From Lonicera japonica (Eukaryota > Streptophyta > Magnoliopsida > Dipsacales > Caprifoliaceae): a stretch of DNA of 64,000 nt. The translations under genes were made by a program, and so were the position numbers. Every line of letters begins with the position of its first letter. Positions within the stretch are counted from its first letter, which is position 1. Positions 23,790 through 35,700 of the stretch are shown here, one piece after another. The stretch is from assembly GCA_021464415.1 (NCBI GenBank), contig CM038467.1, forward strand, positions 33,883,226 to 33,947,225, written 5' to 3'. The notes beneath the pieces were generated by a model. That model was not told where the DNA came from. It did not search any database and saw nothing but the letters and a program-made list of their open reading frames with translations.

Positions 23790-26700
23790 CTAGCAAATTA
23801 AAAAAAAATCAGTACGAGGGATAAGCAATGGTAAAGCATGTACGATCAATTTCTAACAAAATAATACACGTACAATGGCTTAATGCATTGTTTACCTTGT
23901 TATAAGTCATTATATCTATGGTAATAATAATTTTATAGATAAACACAAATAGAACAGTGTAACTCGTAAGGTTTAATTACTTCAAAACGAAGTTACATTA
24001 ATTAATTTAAATGTTGAAAAATGATTAAGCTACTTAATCAAGTATTAGAAACAACACTGAAAAGCTAAGATGTTACCTCATTTGTTATTAATCGTATGGT
24101 TTAAAAACACCAAACATAAGGAAAGATATGGAAAAGAAAAATTAATAAACATTTTAAGATTTAAACATCTTGTAGAAGTAGAAGCCCCATATCAACAAAA
24201 TCCCAACCAAAACACACGCTAAAGATCAATGAGCATCTAGATTAATCTCAATCTAAGCCCCAAATACGTTAGTACATTGCATTTAGTTAATGTACACAAT
24301 ACATAAAATAGCTATATAGGAAATAATCATATTTGAGTTCCAAATTTAGGATACACGTCAAATTGCATCCGAGAGTATTAATGCATTCATGACTAAGATT
24401 CGAATTAGCATTGCTAGCTCATTATATGGCATTGAAAAATTTAAATTATATACATACCTTGAGTTGATCACCAACGTTGACGATAAAAGAATTGGGTATT
24501 TCATTAATAATGACCCATTTTCCATTGTGTTGAATTTGTAGACCTTCAACTCCATTTTGCATAAGGAGGGTGAGTAGGCCATGATCTGTGTGGGGTGGTA
24601 ACCCCATCGCTGCTTTAGGATTTGGACAAGGAGGGTATAGGTTCACAGCAAACATCTGTAAACCAGATTCCAAATTTAAGGACTTTTTCATTTCTATTTC
24701 TTCTATTCCCAAGCTCTCCATTACTCCTTTCATTAACTCCATCGCCACTTTTCTGCTTCTTTTGCAATACTCAAATGCTAGTTCACTTTGAAAAACAAAG
24801 AAGAGAAAAATATGAGCCTATAATTTTTTAAATTCAAATAACCGTCTCTAAAGCGACCTATAATGGTTATTATATAATTGATTGTAGAACATATGGCACA
24901 ATGACGTGTCATCCATGTATGGGTAAATAGTGGAACTTACATAATCCAATGAATTTGCTTGAGTTTTAAATTTTGTCAATGTTTTTAGAAAATATTTCCA
25001 ACTTTTTTCTCTATGATAAACGCATAAGATTGTCATTCATATGCTCATTTTCTGAGTCGTTTAACGTGGTTATTGTAGGTCGAAAAATACCCTAGAACGG
25101 GGGGTGAATAGGGTTTTAAAAACTTAATGCGGAATTAAAACGTTTTTAAAATATTTAAGCAAAGTAACTTAGTTGAATAAGTTTATCAAGGAAAACAATC
25201 AATTAAATAATCAATCCCAAGAATAAGCAATAATATAAGCAACTTTAATCAATTAATATAACAAATAAATAAAGAGATTGAGTAAGAAAGATTGAACCAA
25301 TTTGAAGTCGAAGATTTTTTGTCCACACGGTTTAGCTTGTTCCCCCTACTCCGCGCTCAGTTAGTTCCCCGAGAATTTTCACTATAACCGATCTCCTTCC
25401 GGGTGAAGATCAAACCTCTACAAGTGTATTCTTATCACATACTCTCACAAGTATTGAAAACACCTTCAATACTTTCACAAGAAATCCATCTTGCTAATCT
25501 ATGAGATACACCTCTCACAATTATGATTCAAATGAGTTTTGGTGAAAAACACCAATGTACAATATCTCTCTTGTATATGACAAAATACAAATGAAGCTCA
25601 CATTAAGAGATATCAAAATTGATCAAAATATATAGCTCAAAAATGAAGAATATGATCAATAAAATGAATTGAATACTTGAATAACTTTGTATATATGTAA
25701 AATAAGTTTGTAGAATGATTCAAGTGTGTTATAACATGTCTAGGACCTCATATTTATAGCTTGCAAAACCATATGGCCGTTGGGTATGATTAAGAAAGGT
25801 TTTGGCTCCAAGGTATACATTTTCAAACTTTCCAACAGCTAGTTTTGACAAAAAAATTTAAATTTGTTTTGTTAATTTCTCCCAATTAGACCGTTGGATC
25901 ATGCTCAAATTTTAGTCAAAAGTGATAGGAGATGTTGTCTAACTACTGTAAAATTTTCAAAATGATCAGAGTCAAGGAAGGCCTCCATCTTACCGTTAGA
26001 TCAAAACTGGACAAAAATTGAGCGAATTTTAAATGTAAAATAAAAATATTTTTACAATTTAACAATATAGTTTCAAATAAAATTCTAATGACTTTTGAAC
26101 CTCAAAGATATGTTTATAAGATACATATTTTTATTAGAGCTTAAAATATGATCATTTAAAATTAATATGAATTTATTTTGAAACTCGGTCTTTGTAAAAT
26201 GATGTTTTTCAAATAAATTCAATTTCAAACTTGTTTGAATCAGTCTTTTAAAAGATGCAAGAATATGTTTGAGCTATAAGGATTTGATCAATAAAGTATC
26301 TTTACATAAAATCTAAGCACTCACTCCATTTAATGATAATTCGAGTCTTCGTAATGCTTGATTTTCTTGTGCGTATCTTCACTTGCTTGATGATCTAGAT
26401 CTTTTATTGGCTTTGTATAGCACATGTATATCATTTAAGTTCATTTCTTGTGAGTAGAGACGTTTGTAAAGCATGTGTGAGATTTGTTTCGGTTTGAAGT
26501 TACACTTGGTCGGAAGATATATCGGTCAAAATGGCTATTATCATTAGAACAACTGAGTTAAATAACACTTTATTAACTTATTGTAATTATCAAAATAAGA
26601 TTAATTGACTTTAAGGTCAACAATCTCCCCCTTTTTGATGATGACAATAGAGTTAATGTGTGTTTATAAAAAGATAATAATTTTAAGCATATGAATAATA

Positions 26701-29700
26701 TGCTCCCCCTAAATAGGTGCATAGATAAAAATGTACGTAAATGAATAATATGCTCCCAAATTACACATGATTGATTTATTGTTATTATCAAAATAAGATT
26801 AAGACCTTAGGTCAATAATCTCCCCCTTTTTGATGATGACAATAAATTAATGTGTGTTAATAATAACAAGCATAAATAGCATATAAATATAAATAAAAGA
26901 AATAATTTAATAGTTAAAACTTAAATATAGTCATAGTTCTTAGAGTGTGTACCATTATCACACTTTAAACTTGGCTTAAAAAATCACACACATCACACAC
27001 ATTATTTCTCCCCCTTTGATATCATCAAAAAGGAGCGACTCTTGAGGTTGTGGTGAATTGGACTCACGTATACGTCACCTAATGGATCATTTTGAGCTGC
27101 TGAAAAAAAAATTGGCTTAAGCCAACAAGCTGTTTTTGAGGATAGCATGCTGTTTTACTGCTCTAGAATCATCAAAAATCTGCTGGAATGTCAAAGTCCT
27201 TTGTAGGAGAATTGCTATAACTCTTTGTAGAAAACTCCGATTGATGCACCGTAAATTGGGTTAGAAGGTAGACATATAGAGCTTTCCAGAAATATATGGT
27301 AGAGTACCTAGTTCTCAGCCAATTGGTACAGTTTTAGTTGTGAAGTTGTACCATGTCCAATTTTCTGCATATTATTTTGCCATTTTTGTTTTTTTTAATG
27401 GCTCAATAAAATGTCAAAACACGAAATATAACATGCAAAAGAAAACAAGTATGGATATTAAAGACATAAAGCATTTAAAAGTCTTACCACAATATTTAAA
27501 GTCGGTATAAAAAATCTTACCACAGCATTCAAAGTTATAAAAAATCTTACCGCAGAAAAAAAATCTTACCTTTTACCGCAGCATCAACATTACGAACATT
27601 TTCTCCCCCTATGTCAACATCAAAGAGGGATCTAGACCGTGCTAGGGCGGTGGACTTTAGATGCACGCGGGGGGCGCTGTATTTTTGACCTTTTAGGATG
27701 ATAGCTTTTCATTTTCGGGATTCTTTTAATTGCTCTGCCTCTTGTCCCCTCTTTCTTGTTATCTTCCTCGAGATCCATTTTCTTCTTATAACTTTTATAG
27801 GAGGTACCCATGAGTAAGGGAAAGAAAATCACAAGTATGCCGAATACCTTCCGTTGTACAGGTTCGTCTTGTGCTGCTTGCACTTATAAACGCAATAAAT
27901 GTCAGCCATGGTGTGAATATGCACAAATTTTTATGGATGTGATTAGTCGTCAAGATTATCGTACAATTTTCACCGTTTTTGGGGTAAATAGTGTTGCAAA
28001 TATTTTAAAAGATATTCCTGAACATCAATATCTTGAGACTCTCTATTCATTTCTTTTTGAAGCTAAGGCGAGAGTCGAGAATCCCAGTAAAGGCTGTACT
28101 GCACTTATTGTTTCTCTTGAACAGAAGGTACAAGAGTTACAATCACGAGTGACAGCCTTAGAAGCTTTGAAATCACGAGTGACAACATTAGAGGCTCGAT
28201 TAGGAGAGTCTTCTAGCGCTAACCAATGCTTTTCTTTTGCTCATCCTAGAAGTTCTACAGGGCTCCTATCGTTAGTAGAAAATGTTGCACCTGAAATTCT
28301 TCCGACTATCGGGAATCTTTCAGACCATGGTGCTTTTCGAACTAATGTGGGTTTGCCGGCATATCTGACTCTGTCAGATTACCAAGCTACTTTGGAAGGC
28401 CATTCATCACAATTTTCTCAAAGTGATACTATTGCGGAGGTTGCCAAGCCAATGAGTCCTGATTGGACAGCTCTATTAGATATGGAGCATAATTTTCTTA
28501 ATTCTTCTTCTTCTAGTCTCGATGCTGTTTTGAATTTTGATGCTGATGATCTTCAGATTCTGTTCCCTTATTTTCTTTGAATGATAAATAATAATATTTA
28601 AACTGCAAAATTATTGTTAGTTTATAATAACATGCAAAATGAAGACTTATGTTGTTTACCAAGTTGACAAGCATCACAAATTCTATCTTTAATAAGTTTA
28701 GTTTTAGGCAATCCTTTAACTAATTCCATTTTAGATAATTTGTGAACTAAATCCATATTAGCATGACCTAATCTTCTGTGCCATAACTAAGAAACATCAT
28801 TCTATACGGATAAACATTTAACATCTTGTTGAGACAAATCATCAAGTTCAAGAGTATATAATTATCACTAATATTTTTAACAATGCAACATTCGAATTTA
28901 AAAATAATTTCATAACATTTATCACACAATTGACTAATACTAAGCAAATTATGTTTTAAACTATCAACAAATAAAACATTATTAATATAAGAAGATTTAT
29001 TACCAGCTTTACTTATACCAATGATTTTACCTTTGGCGTTGTCTCCAAATGTGACGTTGCCTCCTTGTTTAGGAGTGAGACTCAAGAAATTTCTCTTTTC
29101 TCCCACCATGTGTTTCGAGCATCCACTATCCAATAACCATTTTATTTTGCTAGCTTTTGCTCTCATGCAGATCTACACCAAAATCTTTAGCAACTTTTCT
29201 TTTGGTACCCAAAATAAGTTGGGTCCTTTGGGGTTAGTGTACATAGTGGTTCTTTTAGGAATCCAAGCAAGTTTGTTTTTAGCAAAATTATTTTCTTTGT
29301 AATAACAAGAATGTGCATTATGAGTGTTTCTTCCACAAAATGAACAAAGATTAGTAGGATTATGCGGTGTGTATGTTTTAAAGAAATTTTTGTAATCCTT
29401 TTGGTTATTGATTTGATTATAACCCAAACCGGCTTTGTCGAATACACACCTTTGCATTCCTAATAGTTTGTCCAAGTTATCCTTTCCTTTGGTAAACTTG
29501 GCTAGACTATTAGTTAAGTCATCCACTTGATCTTTCAATTTGACATTTTTTAATACAAGTGAGTTTGGAGTTTCTTTCTCTTTTTCTTTCTTCAAGGTTT
29601 TGTTTTCATTTTTCAAAAATACATTTTCTTTCTCAAAGTTTTCACACTTGTTAGAAATAATCAAATTTTTCATTTTGAGGCTTGCATACATTTTAGACAA

Positions 29701-32700
29701 ATTTTTAAATTGTTTATGCAATTCCTCAAACATATCATATAATTCTTTATAGTCATTCTCATCATGTATATCATTATTAATAGAGGCATTATCATCACTA
29801 GATGAGTCATAAGAAGAGTGTACCTCATCGTCTCTTGCCATAAGGCAAAGATTTACCGTTTCCTCGTCGCTAGAATCGGCATTGGACTCACCTCTTCAGA
29901 ATCACTCTAAGTGCCTTTGAGGGCGTGTCTTACTTGCTTGAAGGCTTTGTCTCTTTTGTCTCTTCTTTCCTTTCTTCTAACTGGGCAATTTATTTTGAAA
30001 TGCCCTGGTTCATGGCAATGAAAACACTTCTTTTCTTCTTCATTTTCAACTCTTGGTTGAATAAATCGATCATTGTTTCTTCTTGATGAAGGATCAAAGT
30101 TCTTTCCTTTTCCTTGAAATTTCTTCTTCTTGGCTAGAAATTTTATGAATTTTCTAGAAAGAAGAGCCATATCCTCATCTTCTATCATCAACTCCTCCTC
30201 ATCATCTAGTTGAGTTGCTTTGAGAGCTAGTGACCTTTTGGCTTTTGAATCACTTTCTTCTTCTCTTGCCAATTCCTTCTCATGAGTTTTAAGTGAACCC
30301 AAGAGTTCATCCATGCTTAGCGTCTTGAGATTCTTGGCTTCTTGAATAGCCGTTACTTTAGGTCTCCACTTCTTGGGAAGTGTTCTAAGAATTTTTCGAA
30401 TCTTATCTTCATTTGAATATTCCTTTCCAAGAAGATCTAAAGCATTAGTAATAATAGAGAACCTACTATACATAGAGGCAAGTGATTCATTAGGTTCTAT
30501 TTTGAAAAGTTCATAATCATGAACAAGCATATTAATATTATCATCCTTAACTTGTGAGGTTCCTTCATAGGTAACTTCTAATTTGTCCCAAATTTCTTTG
30601 GCGGTTTTACAACTAGAAATTTTGTTGTATTCATCTATAGTTAATGCGCAATGTAGGGCATTCAAGGCTTTAGCATTAAATTGGATTTTCTTAATATCCT
30701 GCTCATCATATTTGGAAATAGATTTAGGAGTGACTGTACCCTTTTCATCGATTTTGGTAATCTCATAAGGTCCAATGAGTGTAACTTTCCATTGTTCAAT
30801 CACTAGCTTGAAGGAACGTACACATACGACTTTTCCAATAACTATAATTTTTCCCATCAAATAGAGATGGTCTAGTGGTGGAAGAACCTTCATTAATTCC
30901 GATTCCTTGATAAATAGACATGATCGTAAACTCTAAGATTGTAAAATCAAAACAAGAGTACAACCTCTGATACCAATTGTAGGTCGGAAAATACCCTAGA
31001 GGGGGGGTGAATAAGGTTTTAAAAACTTAATGCGGAATTAAAACGTTTTTTAAAATATTTAAGCAAAGTAACTTAGTTGAATAAGTTTATCAAGGAAAAC
31101 AATCAATTAAATAATCAATCCCAAGAATAACCAATAATATAAGCAACTTCAATCAATTAATATAACAAATAAATAAAGAGATTGAGTAAGAAAGATTGAA
31201 CCAATTTGAAGTCGAAGATTTTTTGTCCACACGGTTCGGCTTGTTCCCCCTACTCCGCGCTCGGTTAGTTCCCCGAGAATTTTCACTATAACCGATCTCC
31301 TTCCGGGTGAAGATCAAACCTCTACAAGTGTATTCTTATCACACACTCTCACAAGTATTGAAAACACCTTCAATACTTTCACAAGAAATCCATCTTGCTA
31401 ATCTATGAGATACACCTCTCACAATTATGATTCAAATGAGTTTTGGTGAAAAACACCAATATACAATATCTCTCTTGTATATGACAAAATACAAATGAAG
31501 CTCACACTAAGAGATATCAAAATTGATCAAAATATATAGCTCAAAAATGAAGAATATGATCAATAAAATGAATTGAATACTTGAATAACTTTGTATATAT
31601 GTAAAATAAGTTTGTAGAATGATTCAAGTGTGTTATAACATGTCTAGGACGTCATATTTATAGCTTGCAAAACCATATGGCCGTTGGGTATGATTAAGAA
31701 AGGTTTTGGCTCCAAGGTATACATTTTCAAACTTTCCAACAGCTAGTTTTGACAAAAAAAATTTAAATTTGTTTTGTTAATTTCTCCCAATTAGACCGTT
31801 GGATCATGCTCAAATTTTAGTCAAACGTGACAGGAGATGTTGTCTAACTACTGTAAAAATTTCAAAATGATCGGAGTCAAGGAAGGCCTCCATCTTACCG
31901 TTAGATCAAAACTGGACAAAAATTGAGCGAATTTTAAATGTAAAATAAAAATATTTTTACAATTTAACAATATAGTTTCAAATAAAATTCTAATGACTTT
32001 TGAACCTCAAAGATATGTTTATAAGATACATATTTTTATTAGAGCTTAAAATATGATCATTTAAAATTAATATGAATTTATTTTGAAACTCGGTCTTTGT
32101 AAAATGATGTTTTTCAAATAAATTCAATTTCAAACTTGTTTGAATCAATCTTTTAAAAGATGCAAGAATATGTTTGAGCTATAAGGATTTGATCAATAAA
32201 GTATCTTTACATAAAATCTAAGCACTCACTCCATTTAATGATAATTCGAGTCTTCGTAATGCTTGATTTTCTTGTGCGTATCTTTACTTGTTTGATGTTC
32301 TTGATCCTTTCTTGGTTTTGATAACTTGTAGAACATGTGGAGATCATTCTTGCGCATATCTTCACTTGCTTGATGATCTAGATCTTTTCTTGGCTTTGTA
32401 TAGCACATGTATATCATTTGAGTTCATTTCTTGTGAGTAGAGACGTTTGTAAAGCATGTGTGAGATTTGTTTCGGTTTGAAGTTACACTTGGTCGGAAGA
32501 TATATCGGTCAAAATGGCTATCATCATTAGAACAACCGAGTTAAATAACACTTTATTAACTTATTATAATTATCAAAATAAGATTAATTGACTTTAAGGT
32601 CAACAGTTATTTCTCTAAAAACTTCTCGTTTTGCTAACTTATCTCGCGATTAGTCTCGTAGCACTTTTGTATTTAACATTGCGTATAAAGGCATTTTTAT

Positions 32701-35700
32701 AATTATTTTGATGCCACTAGATCTCAAGAAATGCATTGGACATGAAAAGATAATCTAGATCCATGCTTGTTGCTTTATGTCACATTCCTTCTATTTCTCA
32801 TATGCGATAGCTTGCCTGAGGAGATAGTTTTTGCTAAGAAAATTGTCATATTTCATATAATGTATTATTTTATTTAAAGTGGTTATTTGAGTATGCTAGA
32901 GGATTATATACCCTTATACTTTAAATAGAGAGGGGTAAGGTAGATATTTCTTAGACTTAATTTTTATTTTCATTTTGCTTGTAGCTTGTAATAATTCTTA
33001 GAGAGATAATGGAATTCACTTCTGCAATGCTCATCTCTACATTTATTATGGAGCAAATCATTTGCTAAGACTAAGGATGAAGTTTGCAACGTGATTGTTA
33101 TGCGAGTTTGATCTTATTTCTTGGTTAGTATTGTTAAATATCCTTGAATCATTCTTCTTTTCCATTTAATCAATCATTCCACAATTTTACAAGATATCCC
33201 CATATGATGATTTGACTCTATAAGCCAAGTATATCTAGTTCTTAAGCATAAATAGGGAAATGATACGCTTGTGTATTTCTTGAAAGGTTGTGCTCTTCCA
33301 ATATATGAAAGATTGACTTCTTTATATCAAGTATATTGAATTCTTAACTTTCATACAATTACCTTAAATTTTGGATTCCATTCCTTGACATTCTTAATGA
33401 TATGGTGGGTGCTTTATACACTTTATGTGATGGTTTAGACATATCATCTTCTTATTTAAGGTGTGACCAATAAGGAGGATCTCTAAGTTTATGTCATAAA
33501 CAACAACACACCACTAATCAAGGATTCATTCTATATTTATCAAAGTAGTCTACAAGGATGACTTTATTTCCAAATAGACTTTCCAAGCTTAGACAAAGGA
33601 TGTTGAGGTTCTTGAGTTAACTTTTTATTTGACCATTATCTTAAACATGTCAATTGCCTAAAAGGAAAACTAACCATGAGTTCTCAAATGCTTAGCAATG
33701 TTTTATCTTTTATTCAATATTTTTTTTATCAATATCTTGTTTTAGCATTTTACGGGAATAAGTTGCTCACGCTTCGCACCCTTTGCTACAAGATAATGGT
33801 TAGAAATTTAGCTCGGTTGAGTTTTGATTACACCCTCTCTTTATATGGCATTATACAGGAATGAGTTGTTTAGGCTTCGCACCCTTTGCTTTAGAGAAGT
33901 GTAGTACAATCTCCATTTAGGAAATGCATTTGAGAATCATGTATGGATCATTTTCACTTAACTTTGCTTGCAAACTGATTTCGATTGCATTAACCCTTTC
34001 TCAAACTTTGTTACACTCACTATTAATTTATATTTAATATTCTAAAATCAAACCACTTCATAAAGAATTAAAGTCGACTAATCCATAATTCATTCCACAT
34101 TTTTCCAACTATCCTTGTGGTTTGATACTTGGACTTACCGAGTTATATTACAACTTGACGAATTTGCACTTGAGTTCCTTTTGCAACACAATATTCTCGC
34201 GGCATCACTCAGTTATAATTATTTATATGTATATCAACAAAACCACTGGAGTAGAAATATATATTAAATTGTGTATACTTTTATTGTAACTCCGATTTTG
34301 CTTAAAAAATATACATAAGGATTGTGACTGTATTTTAGCTAAAACTTAAAAGGCTAGTTTGTTTGTTCACACCTCATTAAATCTTTAATACAAACTCATT
34401 CAAAATTTAGTATTTTTTTTAATAGTCCTAGTAAGTTTAGCCTTGTTTTATTTACTTTGTTAAGTAATATATGGTAAAGTATGAGGAAACCAAGTAGGAC
34501 TAGGAGTACGTATATGAAATACTAATAAAATAAAGTAGGTTAACGAATCTTAGTTGTAATGATTTCTTTAAAGACAGATAAGATAACATAGAAGGATTTA
34601 AAATATAAAAGGCATTGTTTTGCACATGGCACTAAGTTGACTAAACCTAACCACGCATATTTTGTGCCGTATCTAATTATATATAATTTTTTTGGATTGC
34701 TTTGTTCTTGTCAACTTTAAACTTGGGTCAAAGTTCTTGCTGCAACAAAATGGTATTAAAGGATAGAAAACTAATATCAAGGCGTAACAAGTTAGTATCA
34801 GTGGATAACAAACTGATATATCAAGGTGAAAAAGGCTGGTGTCAAATGATGTTAAATTGGTACTAGCACGCAGCATGATTAAAGCTAATGTTTTGATTCC
34901 ATTCAACCTTTTATTAATACAGAAACAAACTGCATGTTAGAAGGAAAAACATCAAATTCCAAATTTTGATTCATATAAAATTAGTTGAATTACATTAATA
35001 GTAGATCGAAAGTTGTCTTAGTAACTGTGAGTCTGTGATTGAATCTAGATAATCAGGATTTAGTCACTGCTCCCGCACCCCATATATATATAAAGAAGTC
35101 CAGAAATATCAAAAAAATAAATTGTATATATATTGTTGAGGACGGATTAATTGTGTACCTGAAACCAAGAGGTTTTTTTGGGAAATGAAAATCAGGATGA
35201 GAAATGACCTTGAGATAGTCCCTCCAAAGAAATATTTTCTTTTTATCAGCATTGTGGAAGCTATTGCCACAACTTATTGGGGCCAAAGGGTGTTTGGCTT
35301 CGAACTCTTTCTTTTCCTCATCCTTCAAGTTGAAAAACTCATCAGCTGCATCAAACACCCCCTTTGCAAGTCCCTCTGGTACTCCATGATTGATTACCTA
35401 ATTAATTAATTAATTATCCACGCAAATATACATTCATATTAGATATATATATTGAATATATGTGTATAGACGCATGCGCAATATTAAAAATTGCCAAAAA
35501 GCGACGTAAGAGACATGTAGATAGATAGAAAAAACGATGTAAAACAATTTAAAACGATGCAAGAGTCTAACTAAGAGATATAGAAGATCTCAGTGTGACT
35601 ATGTCACTCTAATAACATGAAAAAATAGAAATTATGATGATGAGAATTATATTTCAAATAATAATAATCATAATAATAATTAAACCAATACTTGAAAAAT

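Larger units (their letters stand above)
25074..32605 (-). mobile_element. Ty1/copia element carrying an antisense LBD ORF
   Basis: 7532 bp with a perfect target duplication GTTAT (25069-25073 and 32606-32610). LTRs are 25074-26622 and 30978-32605, highly similar. On the minus strand the order is 5' LTR, initiator-Met PBS, Gag with zinc knuckle, a coiled-coil region, protease and the GAG-pre-integrase domain. Pol then stops at about 28612: integrase core, RT and RNase H are absent. The space up to the 3' LTR holds an LBD-type ORF on the opposite strand. The element is non-autonomous and would need Pol in trans. Gag organisation resembles SIRE/Maximus-type elements (inference). Confidence 0.92.
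25014..34207 (+). mobile_element. Athila-type solo LTR in intron 2, split by a copia element
   Basis: The LTR parts are 25014-25073 and 32611-34207, starting TGATAAACGCATAAGATTGTC as in the other Athila-like LTRs. Shared blocks include 'gctaacttatctcgcgatta' (32634-32653) and, near the end, 'tatattacaacttgacg' (34144-34160), which also occurs at 57095-57111. No internal region follows, so it looks like a solo LTR left by recombination. Flanks are CTCTA and CTCAG, not a clean duplication, so the 3' border is approximate. Confidence 0.75.

Noticed and set aside
24588..24831. Plus-strand ORFs of 67 and 69 codons
   Set aside because: They are antisense to dioxygenase exon 3.
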